From Bacteroidales bacterium (GTDB taxonomy: Bacteria; Bacteroidota; Bacteroidia; Bacteroidales; P3), in the NCBI GenBank assembly GCA_017522105.1, contig JAFXAA010000003.1:1-64000 (forward strand): 64,000 bases of DNA, given 5' to 3'. Position 1 is the first letter of the stretch; every line of letters starts with the position of its first letter. Below the pieces are notes generated by a model that made no database searches, was not told where the DNA came from, and was given only the letters and a program-made list of their open reading frames with translations. A program made the translations under genes and the position numbers. Shown here piece after piece: positions 1 through 8,358 of the stretch.

Positions 1-55
1 AAATGAGAAATGAGAAATGAAAAATGAGAGATGGGAAATGTGAGATGAAAAACAT
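1..55. repeat. Degenerate AAATGAG-type short repeat
   Basis: Roughly seven imperfect copies of a 7-bp unit close to AAATGAG fill the window edge and stop shortly before the first gene. This is the first of many short satellite-like arrays in intergenic positions of this window. No coding potential is seen. Confidence 0.7.
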
Positions 56-75
56 GAACTGAAAAGTTAAGGATT

Positions 76-618
76 ATGATACAGAGAATACAGAGTTTTT
101 GGCTTGTGCTGGCGGTGTGCTGCATGGCGGTGTGCTTCATGGCGCCCGTGGCCAAGTACCAGATGGAGATAGCCTCGATGGGGCAGACCGTGGTGACGGA
201 GCTCAACCTTGTGGCGAAGGATGCGCCTGACTTCAGCGAACAGATGATGGTGCAGGGCGCCACGATAGAGTACGGGCAGAAGCTGACGGGCTTCGCCACA
301 TGGCCGCTGGTGGTGCTCGCCGTGCTGGTGGGCGCCGTGGCGCTGGCCAGCGTGTTCCTCTTCCGCAACCGTGTGGTGCAGATGAGGATGGTGGCTGTGG
401 CTTTCCTGCTCAATGTGGTGTATGTCTTCCTGGTCTTCTTCTGGGCTGTGGATGCTTATGCCGAGGCCATACCGTCGGCCATGCACGACGCCGCGCCGCA
501 GGTGAAGTGGGCGGCAGGGGCCTTTGCCCCCATAGTGTCGCTGGTATTCCTCGTGCTGGCACACCGCGGCATCAAGAAAGACGAGGCCATGGTGCGTGCC
601 GCCGACAGGCTGAGGTGA
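76..618 (+). CDS. DUF4293 family integral membrane protein
   Basis: This 180-residue protein starts at an ATG and has four hydrophobic segments, at about residues 8-26, 75-96, 104-126 and 144-164, with a roughly 45-residue polar loop between the first two. The opening MIQRIQS and the four-helix layout match the DUF4293 family, a Bacteroidota-restricted inner-membrane family with no known function. It sits upstream of tsaE in the same direction with a 42-bp gap made of short repeats, so co-transcription is likely. The function remains unknown; the family call is from the N-terminus and topology only. Confidence 0.75.
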   Translation: MIQRIQSFWLVLAVCCMAVCFMAPVAKYQMEIASMGQTVVTELNLVAKDAPDFSEQMMVQGATIEYGQKLTGFATWPLVVLAVLVGAVALASVFLFRNRVVQMRMVAVAFLLNVVYVFLVFFWAVDAYAEAIPSAMHDAAPQVKWAAGAFAPIVSLVFLVLAHRGIKKDEAMVRAADRLR

Positions 619-655
619 GGTTGACGGGTTGATAAGTTGATAGGTTGATAAGTTG
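619..655. repeat. GTTGATAA-type short direct repeat
   Basis: Three to four imperfect copies of an 8-bp unit (GTTGATAA/GTTGATAG) fill the gap between the DUF4293 stop codon and the tsaE start. They leave no room for a conventional ribosome binding site. Confidence 0.75.
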
Positions 656-660
656 GAAAA

Positions 661-1077
661 GTGGAAATAAGGTTTGACAGTATAGGACAGCTGCCGGAGG
701 TGGCACGGAAATTGCTGACGACATTCGGCGACGACCGTTTCTTCGCCTTCTTCGGCAAGATGGGGGTGGGGAAGACCACGCTGATCAAGGAGCTGTGTGC
801 AGAGCTGGGGGTGAAGGAGAACGTGTGCAGCCCCACGTTTGCCATAGTGAACGAATACAGCACCCGCGAGGGCGAGCCGGTGTACCACTTCGACTTCTAC
901 CGCATGAAGTCGGTGGCCGAGGCCTACGACATAGGCTACGAGGAGTACTTCTACAGCGGATGCTACTGCTTCACGGAGTGGACGGAGAAGGTGGAGGAGT
1001 TGCTGCCGGAGCGCTATGTGAGGGTGGAGATAGAGGAGAAGGACGGAAAGAGAATATTGAAAGCGAGCCATTCATAA
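661..1077 (+). CDS. tsaE: tRNA threonylcarbamoyladenosine biosynthesis ATPase TsaE
   Basis: TsaE is the P-loop ATPase that works with TsaB and TsaD in the cytoplasm to install N6-threonylcarbamoyl on A37 of ANN-decoding tRNAs. The Walker A motif GKMGVGKTT lies at about residues 38-46, and the downstream CSPTFAIVNEY and HFDFYR blocks are characteristic of the family. At 138 residues it has the normal length. The start is a GTG at 661, directly after a repeat array; no better start is visible. It lies between the DUF4293 gene and rsfS in one orientation. Another t6A-related gene, mtaB, is found much further along the window at 54.5-56 kb. Confidence 0.95.
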   Translation: MEIRFDSIGQLPEVARKLLTTFGDDRFFAFFGKMGVGKTTLIKELCAELGVKENVCSPTFAIVNEYSTREGEPVYHFDFYRMKSVAEAYDIGYEEYFYSGCYCFTEWTEKVEELLPERYVRVEIEEKDGKRILKASHS

Positions 1078-1123
1078 GAGAGCGAGAACTGAATGGCGAC
1101 AAGAAAAAGGAATATAACAGACA

Positions 1124-1495
1124 ATGACCAATAGAGAAAAAGAAGCGTTGGTGCTCGCCAAGCTGGCGGCACAGACACTGGACGAAAAGAAAGGCGAGGA
1201 TGTGCGAGTGCTCGACCTGCGCAAGGTGCACGGAGCTCCGGCGGAGTTCTTCGTGATAGCCAGCGGCAATGTGCCGTCGCACGTCAGCGCCATGAGCGAC
1301 GCCGTCCACGAGACGGTGAAGAAAGCCACCGGCATGGGTCCCCACAAGGTGGAGGGCTACAACAATGCCGAATGGATACTGATGGACTACTTTGACGTGG
1401 TGGTGCACATCTTCCAGAAGGACAAGCGCGCCTTCTACCGCCTCGACGAGCTGTGGAGCGACGGCGAGGAGGTGGAGATTTCAGTTAAGAGTTAA
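1124..1495 (+). CDS. rsfS: Ribosomal silencing factor RsfS (YbeB/Iojap family)
   Basis: RsfS binds ribosomal protein uL14 on the large subunit and blocks subunit joining when nutrients are scarce. The 123-residue protein shows the family core: LDEKKGEDVRVLDL near residue 20, then FFVIASG with the SH of VPSHVSAM, then KVEGYNNAEWILMDY and VVVHIF. The last codons (VKS and the stop) are written in the GTTAAGA heptamer repeat that continues into the ftsH start, so the C-terminus has been shaped by that array. The rsfS-ftsH-cdsA-psd order is a compact Bacteroidales neighbourhood. Confidence 0.95.
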   Translation: MTNREKEALVLAKLAAQTLDEKKGEDVRVLDLRKVHGAPAEFFVIASGNVPSHVSAMSDAVHETVKKATGMGPHKVEGYNNAEWILMDYFDVVVHIFQKDKRAFYRLDELWSDGEEVEISVKS

Positions 1496-1516
1496 GAGTT
1501 AAGAGTTAAGAGTTAA
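1484..1516. repeat. Perfect GTTAAGA heptamer array at the rsfS/ftsH junction
   Basis: Four perfect tandem copies of GTTAAGA plus a partial fifth run from the last sense codons of rsfS, through its stop, up to the ftsH ATG at 1517. The whole leader of ftsH is therefore repeat sequence. Confidence 0.95.
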
Positions 1517-3583
1517 ATGGCACAACAGCAACAGAACAACAAACAGCAGGGAGGCGACCAGGGGCGTGGCAACAAGCCTTTCAGGTTGAAGCCGATGTCG
1601 ATAATATACATTGCGCTGTTCGTTATCATAGGTTTTCTATTGTTCGGCGGCGGCGGTGGCTCGTCCATGAAACAGCCCATCACGTGGGAGCGTCTGGAGC
1701 CGATACTGGAGAAGCATGACTACGAGAGCATAACGGTCATCAACCAAGAGGTGGCCGAGATACACATCAAGCCCGAGGCCGTGCGCCGCGACACGGCGGC
1801 CTACCGCGATCTGATAAGCCGCACCCTCACCGGTGCGCAGGGGCCGCAGGGGATATATGTGTACAACATAGGTACCTACGAGCACTTCGACAACCAGCTG
1901 GCGCGTGTAGAGGCCAAGACCGGCGAATACATAAGCTACAGGATTGAGAGCCGCAGCAATGCGTGGAAAGACATCCTCGTCTTCTTCGGGCCGCTGCTGA
2001 TGCTCATCTTCTTCTTCTGGATCATGAGTGCCATGACGCGCCGCCAGATGGGTGGCGACGGCAGTGGGGGCGGCTTCGGCGGCCTCTTCGGCATGGGGCG
2101 CAGCAACGTGAAACAGTATGACGCCACCAAGCAGAACAACGTCACCTTCAAGGACGTGGCCGGACTGGCCGGAGCCAAGGAGGAGGTGATGGAGGTTGTG
2201 GACTTCCTGAAGAACCCCAAGCGCTACACCGACTTGGGAGGCAAGATACCCAAGGGTGTTCTGCTGGTAGGCCCTCCGGGCACCGGCAAGACCCTGCTGG
2301 CCAAGGCTGTGGCTGGCGAGGCGGGAGTGCCGTTCTTCAGCATGAGCGGCTCGGACTTCGTGGAGATGTTCGTCGGCGTGGGTGCTTCGCGTGTGCGCGG
2401 CCTCTTTGACGAAGCCAAGAAGAAGAGCCCCTGCATAGTGTTCATCGACGAGATTGACGCCGTGGGGCGTGCCCGCGGACGCGGCGGCTTCGCCGGCAGC
2501 AACGACGAGCGTGAGAGCACGCTGAACCAGCTGTTCACCGAGATGGACGGCTTCTCCAGCACCACCAACGTCATCGTGCTGGCGGCCACCAACCGTGCCG
2601 ACGTGCTCGACAAAGCCCTGCTCCGCGCCGGGCGCTTCGACCGCCAGATATATGTGGAACTGCCCGACCTCGAAGAGCGCAAGGCCATCTTTGCGGTGCA
2701 CATGAAAAACCTGAAGCTCAACGACGACAAGACGAGCGAGGGCTATGTGGACAAGGAGTTCCTGGCCAAGCAGACGCCGGGCTTCAGCGGTGCCGACATA
2801 GCCAACGTGTGCAACGAGGCAGCCCTCGTGGCCGCCCGTAAAGAGAAGAAACGGGTTGAGAAGCAGGACTTCCTGGATGCCGTGGACCGCATAGTGGGCG
2901 GTCTGGAGAAGCGCACCAAAGTGCTCACCGACCAGGAGAAACACACTATCGCCTACCACGAGAGCGGCCACGCCTCGGTGAGCTGGCTGCTGCGCTGGGC
3001 CAACCCGCTGGTGAAGGTGACCATAGTGCCGCGCGGCAAAGCCCTGGGTGCAGCCTGGTATCTGCCGGAGGAGCGCCAGATAACCACCTACGAGCAGATG
3101 TTCGACGAGATGACCAGCCTCATGGCCGGCCGTGCCAGCGAAGAGATAGTCTACGGCAAGATAAGTACCGGGGCCCTGAACGACATAGAACGTGCCACCA
3201 AGATGGCGCAGGCCTTGGTGACCTACTACGGCATGAGCCCGGAGGTGGGCAACATAAGCTTCTACGACAGCACTGGACAGAGCGAGTATGCGTTTGGCAA
3301 GCCCTTCAGCGAGAAGACCGCCGAGACCATTGACCGCGAGGTGCGGCGCATGGTGGAGGAGGCTTACGCCAAGGCCAAGGAACTGCTGACGAGCCACAGG
3401 GAACAGCTGGACCAGCTGGCCACGCAGCTCTACGAGAAGGAGGTGCTCTTCCGCGAGGACCTGGAGCGCATCTATGGGCCGCGGCCGTGGGAGAGCGAGA
3501 CCCCGAAGGAGCAGACAGCCGACGAAGAGGCCGAGACCAAGGCCATCGAGGAAAACAACGACAAAGACTTCGAGGAGGTATGA
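1517..3583 (+). CDS. ftsH: ATP-dependent zinc metalloprotease FtsH
   Basis: FtsH is the membrane-anchored AAA+ protease that degrades unstable membrane and cytoplasmic proteins. The 688-residue protein has a Gln/Asn-rich cytosolic tail (1-20), two membrane segments (about 27-43 and 152-171) flanking the periplasmic domain, and then a Gly-rich linker. The AAA module carries Walker A GPPGTGKT at 252-259, Walker B DEID at 311-314 and the arginine-finger region RAGRFDR at about 370-376. The M41 zinc site HESGH is at 481-485. The acidic tail is typical. Length and all catalytic motifs look intact. Its stop codon overlaps the cdsA start (ATGA), which suggests translational coupling. Confidence 0.98.
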   Translation: MAQQQQNNKQQGGDQGRGNKPFRLKPMSIIYIALFVIIGFLLFGGGGGSSMKQPITWERLEPILEKHDYESITVINQEVAEIHIKPEAVRRDTAAYRDLISRTLTGAQGPQGIYVYNIGTYEHFDNQLARVEAKTGEYISYRIESRSNAWKDILVFFGPLLMLIFFFWIMSAMTRRQMGGDGSGGGFGGLFGMGRSNVKQYDATKQNNVTFKDVAGLAGAKEEVMEVVDFLKNPKRYTDLGGKIPKGVLLVGPPGTGKTLLAKAVAGEAGVPFFSMSGSDFVEMFVGVGASRVRGLFDEAKKKSPCIVFIDEIDAVGRARGRGGFAGSNDERESTLNQLFTEMDGFSSTTNVIVLAATNRADVLDKALLRAGRFDRQIYVELPDLEERKAIFAVHMKNLKLNDDKTSEGYVDKEFLAKQTPGFSGADIANVCNEAALVAARKEKKRVEKQDFLDAVDRIVGGLEKRTKVLTDQEKHTIAYHESGHASVSWLLRWANPLVKVTIVPRGKALGAAWYLPEERQITTYEQMFDEMTSLMAGRASEEIVYGKISTGALNDIERATKMAQALVTYYGMSPEVGNISFYDSTGQSEYAFGKPFSEKTAETIDREVRRMVEEAYAKAKELLTSHREQLDQLATQLYEKEVLFREDLERIYGPRPWESETPKEQTADEEAETKAIEENNDKDFEEV

Positions 3584-4434
3584 AGAATTTTTGGGTGCGC
3601 GCAATAAGCGCGGTGGTTTATGTGGCTCTGTTTCTGGGCTGCATCTATAGCGGAGAGCTGCTTGGCAACCGCACACTGGGCGGCATCATACTGTCGGCCT
3701 TCCTGCTTTTTGTTGCCTGCGGCTGCACCTTTGAGTTCTTCCGCATAGTGAGGCAGCAAGGCGCCACGCCCTGTGTGCCGCTGGGCTATGGGCTGACAGC
3801 GGCGGCGCTGCTGATGATAGCCGTTGTGCCGGTGTGCGATGCGCTGCACGGCTTCCAGCTCGTGATGGTGGCCTTCACGCTGATGCCTTCGGTCTTTGCG
3901 GTGTGCGCCGTGGTGCAGCTGTGGTACCGCAGCGAGCAACCCTTCCGCGACGCTGCCTACACCATGCTCCCCATGCTCTATGCCGCCGTGCCGCTGGGAC
4001 TTATGACATGGCTGCACTTCGACCACAATGTGCTGGTCATGGTGCTCATCATGGTGTGGATGAACGACAACGGCGCCTATATGGGCGGCTCGCTGCTGGG
4101 CAAGCACAAGATGTGGGAGCGCCACTCGCCGGGAAAGACGTGGGAAGGCACAGCCATCGGCGTTGTCGTGGCGCTGCTGACGGCATATTTCATAGGCCCG
4201 TTGTTCAACGACAGAATTGCATGGTACCACTGGCTGGCGCTCGGCTTTATATGCAGTGTCATCGACACGCTGGGTGACCTGGTGGAGAGCATGCTCAAGC
4301 GCTCTGTGGGCATGAAAGACAGCGGCAAGATCATGCCGGGGCACGGGGGCTTCCTCGACCGCTTCGACAGCCTGCTGATAGCTGTTCCGTTGGCTTATGC
4401 GTACATCGCATTAATCGTGGAACCCGGGATGTAA
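3580..4434 (+). CDS. cdsA: Phosphatidate cytidylyltransferase CdsA
   Basis: CdsA makes CDP-diacylglycerol from phosphatidate and CTP at the inner membrane, feeding phosphatidylserine and phosphatidylethanolamine synthesis. I chose the ATG at 3580, which overlaps the ftsH stop by four bases, giving 284 residues; a longer in-frame GTG at 3487 lies inside ftsH and is unlikely. The protein has about eight hydrophobic segments and the C-terminal CDP-alcohol signature, with MKDSGKIMPGHGGFLDRFDS near residues 243-262. The next gene is a phosphatidylserine decarboxylase, so two steps of the same lipid pathway sit side by side. Confidence 0.95.
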   Translation: MKNFWVRAISAVVYVALFLGCIYSGELLGNRTLGGIILSAFLLFVACGCTFEFFRIVRQQGATPCVPLGYGLTAAALLMIAVVPVCDALHGFQLVMVAFTLMPSVFAVCAVVQLWYRSEQPFRDAAYTMLPMLYAAVPLGLMTWLHFDHNVLVMVLIMVWMNDNGAYMGGSLLGKHKMWERHSPGKTWEGTAIGVVVALLTAYFIGPLFNDRIAWYHWLALGFICSVIDTLGDLVESMLKRSVGMKDSGKIMPGHGGFLDRFDSLLIAVPLAYAYIALIVEPGM

Positions 4435-4464
4435 TAAAATGTAAACGGCAGATACTAAATAGAC

Positions 4465-5124
4465 ATGAAGATACACCGCGAAGGAAAAACGATAATACTG
4501 CTCACGGCAGGGGCCACGTTCCTGATATGGTTTGCCATGCTGTTGTTCACGCACCATTGGACGGTGCTGCATTATGTTTTTCTCGGTGCGCTGGTGGTGT
4601 TCGACCTGCTGGTTGCGGCATTCTTCCGCATACCGCGACGCATATTTACCGTCAACGACAGTGAGCTCATCTCGCCCGCCGACGGCACGATAGTGACCAT
4701 AGAACAGGTCTTCGAGAAGCACTATATCAAAGAAGAGTGCATGCAGGTGAGCATCTTCATGAGTGGCACCGACGTGCATGTGAACCGCTACCCCTGCGAC
4801 GGTGTGGTGGAATATGTGAAGTTCCGGCGCGGCAACTATTTTGTGGCGTCGTACCCAAAGAGCAGCGACCTCAACGAGCGCACCGAGGTGGGCATGAAAC
4901 TTGCTAACGGCAAGAAGATAATGATACGCCAGGTAGCCGGAGTGATGGCACGCCGCATAGTGTGCTACGCCAAAGAGGGCGAGGCTGTGAGACAGAACCA
5001 GGAGATGGGCTTCATCAAGTTCGGCTCGCGCATAGACCTCTTCCTTCCGCTCGACTTCCCCATCAGCGTACAGCTGCAGGACAGAGTGAAAAACGCCATA
5101 AGCCCCATAGCGGAGATCGTATAA
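4465..5124 (+). CDS. psd: Phosphatidylserine decarboxylase family protein
   Basis: This enzyme converts phosphatidylserine to phosphatidylethanolamine with a pyruvoyl cofactor made by self-cleavage. The 219-residue protein begins with two membrane segments (about 8-29 and 34-54). SPADG at 70-74 and the DVHVNR block at about 103-108 are family hallmarks. The predicted self-cleavage site is Gly187-Ser188 in KFGSRID, the short-form equivalent of the LGST motif of longer enzymes. It lies 30 bp downstream of cdsA and one base upstream of the pseudouridine synthase gene, so it is part of the same operon. Confidence 0.93.
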   Translation: MKIHREGKTIILLTAGATFLIWFAMLLFTHHWTVLHYVFLGALVVFDLLVAAFFRIPRRIFTVNDSELISPADGTIVTIEQVFEKHYIKEECMQVSIFMSGTDVHVNRYPCDGVVEYVKFRRGNYFVASYPKSSDLNERTEVGMKLANGKKIMIRQVAGVMARRIVCYAKEGEAVRQNQEMGFIKFGSRIDLFLPLDFPISVQLQDRVKNAISPIAEIV

Positions 5125-5125
5125 G

Positions 5126-5824
5126 ATGACCATAGCCGACCAGATACTCTACGAAGACAACCACCTGCTGGCGCTCAACAAGCTTCCGGGCCAGATAGCA
5201 CAAGGCGACAAGACGGGCGATGTGCCACTTGCCGAGCTTCTGAAGGCCTATATCAAGGAGCGGGACGCCAAGCCTGGCAACGTCTTCTGCGGTGTCATAC
5301 ACCGGCTGGACCGTCCTGTGAGCGGCGTCATCCTGTTTGCCAAGACTTCCAAGGCCTTGAGCCGAATGACGCAGCTCGTCAAAGAACGCGACTTCAGCAA
5401 GCGCTACTGGGCTGTTGTCAAGAATGCTCCGGCTCAGCCGGTGGCCACGTTGGAGGACTGGCTCGTGAAGGACGAGGCGCACAACAAAAGCCGTGTTGTG
5501 TCGGAAGGCACGCGTGGCGCCAAGCTGGCGTCGCTGGATTACCGTGTTGTGGCTGTCAGCGACGGAGGCTACCACCTCCTTGAGGTGAACCTGCACACAG
5601 GCCGCCACCATCAGATACGGTGCCAGCTGGCGCACATGGGGTGTCCTATAAAGGGTGACCTCAAATACGGAGCCCCGCGCAGCAACCCCGACGGCAGCAT
5701 CTCCCTCCATGCACACTCCGTCACCTTCCCTCATCCCGTGACGCACTCCTCCATAACAATCACGGCTCCCAACACCGACATCGAACGCATGTTCAACATA
5801 GCAAACAATAAAAGTACAACATAA
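5126..5824 (+). CDS. RluA family 23S/tRNA pseudouridine synthase
   Basis: The protein isomerises uridine to pseudouridine in RNA. The catalytic motif HRLDRPVSG is at residues 59-67, with Asp62 as the expected nucleophile. The later block LLEVNLHTGRHHQIRCQLAH is the RluA-family uridine-binding region. At 232 residues it has the catalytic domain only and lacks an N-terminal S4 domain, so the exact target site cannot be assigned. It starts one base after the upstream stop, and its own stop overlaps the start of the C25 peptidase gene (TAATG). Confidence 0.93.
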   Translation: MTIADQILYEDNHLLALNKLPGQIAQGDKTGDVPLAELLKAYIKERDAKPGNVFCGVIHRLDRPVSGVILFAKTSKALSRMTQLVKERDFSKRYWAVVKNAPAQPVATLEDWLVKDEAHNKSRVVSEGTRGAKLASLDYRVVAVSDGGYHLLEVNLHTGRHHQIRCQLAHMGCPIKGDLKYGAPRSNPDGSISLHAHSVTFPHPVTHSSITITAPNTDIERMFNIANNKSTT

Positions 5825-8178
5825 TGAAAAAGACCATCCTGTCGGCTCTTATGCTGGCAACAACCATCTTTGCCCACGCGCAGGTCGTTACAGAAAACAC
5901 CTTTTCGCGTCTGTCGTTGAGTTATACAGCCCCCGACGAGCACATTGTGACAACAGAGCTCGGCGGGCAAAAATACATGCAGATCAACGCAGGCGACTAT
6001 GTGCTCTCCGGCAGGGTGGGCAGTCCGGCACTCCCTGTCTTCTCGAAGCTCATTGAGATACCGTTTTGTGCCGATGTTAAAATCAACATCAGCAACATGA
6101 AGTACGATACCATAGGTACATCTGTGTCGCTTACATGGCTGCCTATGCAACGCCCGCCAAGCAAAAGCGACACGGGCACTGTGGTCGTCATCGATGAAAA
6201 GGTTTATTCCACAGATGACTTCGTGTCGATGCCCCTGGCTTCAGTCTCAGATATTGCCGTGGCCCGAGATCGCCGTATTGCCACGTTGACCATCTCCCCC
6301 TTCAGCTTGAATCCGTTAACAGGCCAGTATGTAGTATGCCGTTCGGCAGATATCACAATAGAGTATATCGGCGCCGATTCGGTATCCACTAACGAACACT
6401 ACAATCGCTACAACACTCCTGCCTTCTCTGTTGGAGAAACCCTCAACAAGCTATACGGTGTCAGTTCCTCGAAAAGCATTCGCACCAGTGCCCCGACGCG
6501 CATGATTGTGGTCGTGCCCACAACGCTTGAATGCAATGCCGTTGGGCGTTTTGTCGAATGGAAGCGCCGTTGCGGCATGCTCGTGGATGTTGTGAACTAT
6601 GGTACAGGTTCCATCACTTCAAACACGGCTCTCGCCAGTCACCTGCTTTCATATTATGAAAATGCAACAACGGAGAGTCCTGCGCCGACATACATCCTTC
6701 TTTTGGGTGATAATGAGCAACTTCCCGCATTCAGCAGCCGCATGCCCAATCCAAGCAACCCGAACTACGATCCCTCCAACGACCACATTACAGACTTGTA
6801 CTTTGTCACCTGGACCAGCGGCGACATAGTGCCAGACTGCTATCAAGGGCGTCTTTCGGCCAAGGATACCAACACCCTTACCTCCATTATCAACAAAACT
6901 CTTCTTTATGAGAGCTACTCCTTCCCAGACCCCTCCTATCTCGCGAATGCCGTGCTCATCAGCGGTGTTGACGGGGGCTACTCCGGCGACAACGCCTACA
7001 AATACTCCGATCCCACTATGGACTACATAGCAAATCTCTATGTGAACTCCAATAACGGTTACAGCAACGTCAAATACTACAAAAACAACACCTCCTTCGC
7101 GCCGACAGGCGTAACCGTCACCGGTAGCAGCCAGACCACCGCTACCGCCACGGCACTCCGCTCCATCTACAACACTGGTGCCGGCTGGGTGAATTATTCT
7201 GCACACGGCGATTGGGACTGCTGGTACAGGCCCTCTCTTACTGTGAATAATGTCAACTCATTGTCTAATAATAATATGCCGATGTTTATGATTGGCAACT
7301 GCTGTCTTACAAACAAGTTTGAGAAAGCCACCTGCTTCGGAGAATCCCTCCTTCGCAAAGGCAACAACGCCGGTGCTGTAGCCTACATCGGAGGCACTAA
7401 CTCTACCTATTGGCCACAGGACTTCTACTGGAGCGTTGGCGTACGCTCCAACATTAGCAACACAATGAACACAAACTACAACTCATCCAACCTCGGCATG
7501 TATGACCGTCTCTTTCATACACATAATGAGTCACGTATAAACCAGGCTATTACAGCCGGTGCCATGCTTTTCTTTGGCAACAATGCCGTCCAAGGCTCCT
7601 CCTCGTCCGCCTCTTTCAAAAAATACTATTGGGAAATATACGAACTCATGGGTGACCCCTCGCTCATGCCCTGGCTCGGGCTGGCAGAAACATTGCCACT
7701 ATTCTCCGCCTCTGCATCAGAAAATACCATATATATAACCACAGTCCCATACGCATACGTTGCACTTATTGATACCACCACACACAACCTTGTCAAAGCC
7801 GTCTATACCACAAGTAGCGGCAATGCCACCATACAGCTCCCTGGAGGTGTCGACCTCAGTAGATGCTCTTATGCTGTTACTGCACAAGGATATAAACCTT
7901 ATTTTTCTGTTCCGGTCAATGTGCATGTCGACCTTGGCCCCGTGGCTACAGAGGTCAAACTATACCCCAACCCCGCCACCACCAGTTGCACCATTGTTTG
8001 CGACTCCATGCGTTCGGTGAGCCTTATAGACAGCCGTGGCACCCTGTTGAACACCTTTACCCCCTCTGACAGTATCTGCCACATAAACCTGCAGGGCCTC
8101 GGCCTCCCCAGCGGTATTTATTTCGTTCAGGTACAGACTGCGGATTCCCTTTGCACACAGAAGCTTATAGTGAAATAG
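5824..8178 (+). CDS. Gingipain-like C25 cysteine peptidase with type IX sorting domain
   Basis: This is an exported protease of 784 residues. A signal peptide (1-20, ending AHAQ) is followed by a propeptide-like region to about residue 220 and then the C25 catalytic fold. The likely catalytic His is 461 in NYSAHGDW and the nucleophile Cys493 in IGNCCLTN; the strand YILLLGDNEQLP at about 290-301 is typical of gingipain-like domains. The last 70 residues start with VKLYPNPATT and form a por-type C-terminal sorting domain, implying secretion by a type IX system and surface attachment. Its substrate specificity (Arg or Lys) cannot be read from sequence alone. It is the last gene of the run and is followed by a strong hairpin terminator. 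Confidence 0.9.
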   Translation: MKKTILSALMLATTIFAHAQVVTENTFSRLSLSYTAPDEHIVTTELGGQKYMQINAGDYVLSGRVGSPALPVFSKLIEIPFCADVKINISNMKYDTIGTSVSLTWLPMQRPPSKSDTGTVVVIDEKVYSTDDFVSMPLASVSDIAVARDRRIATLTISPFSLNPLTGQYVVCRSADITIEYIGADSVSTNEHYNRYNTPAFSVGETLNKLYGVSSSKSIRTSAPTRMIVVVPTTLECNAVGRFVEWKRRCGMLVDVVNYGTGSITSNTALASHLLSYYENATTESPAPTYILLLGDNEQLPAFSSRMPNPSNPNYDPSNDHITDLYFVTWTSGDIVPDCYQGRLSAKDTNTLTSIINKTLLYESYSFPDPSYLANAVLISGVDGGYSGDNAYKYSDPTMDYIANLYVNSNNGYSNVKYYKNNTSFAPTGVTVTGSSQTTATATALRSIYNTGAGWVNYSAHGDWDCWYRPSLTVNNVNSLSNNNMPMFMIGNCCLTNKFEKATCFGESLLRKGNNAGAVAYIGGTNSTYWPQDFYWSVGVRSNISNTMNTNYNSSNLGMYDRLFHTHNESRINQAITAGAMLFFGNNAVQGSSSSASFKKYYWEIYELMGDPSLMPWLGLAETLPLFSASASENTIYITTVPYAYVALIDTTTHNLVKAVYTTSSGNATIQLPGGVDLSRCSYAVTAQGYKPYFSVPVNVHVDLGPVATEVKLYPNPATTSCTIVCDSMRSVSLIDSRGTLLNTFTPSDSICHINLQGLGLPSGIYFVQVQTADSLCTQKLIVK

Positions 8179-8197
8179 ATTAATTGACGGAGGAAGA

Positions 8198-8230
8198 ACG
8201 GGCTGGTGCAAGGTGCTTGTGCCAGCCCGT
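8198..8230 (+). terminator. Hairpin terminator after the C25 peptidase gene
   Basis: A 15-bp stem (two G-U pairs) with a GTG loop begins ACGGGCTGG and ends CCAGCCCGT, 20 bp after the stop codon. It lacks a long T tract but is positioned to end transcription of the peptidase operon. Confidence 0.75.
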
Positions 8231-8239
8231 TTACGTGTA

Positions 8240-8338
8240 CGAGTGCATTGGCGTCAAAGACAGCAGGCAGCGCAATCGTTGCGTTGCCAGCTGTCTTTGT
8301 GTTCTGTCTGTTTTAACTCCCGGCAACCCATGCACTCG
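8240..8338. repeat. Nested inverted repeats between convergent genes
   Basis: An outer pair CGAGTGCAT (8240-8248) and ATGCACTCG (8330-8338) encloses a long inner hairpin, 8255-8299, whose outer arms are CAAAGACAGC and GCTGTCTTTG with a second paired stretch inside. The element sits between the converging C25 peptidase and decarboxylase genes. It may be a bidirectional terminator or a REP-like palindrome. Confidence 0.65.
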
Positions 8339-8358
8339 GTGTTACTGCCGCAGGTACT

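Noticed and set aside
1637-3676. Long minus-strand ORF opposite ftsH
   Set aside because: Its composition (His/Leu/Val-rich, no domain pattern) is that of an antisense shadow of a GC-rich gene; ftsH on the plus strand has all motifs. The same applies to long ORFs opposite sppA, tex, proS and the phosphonate genes.
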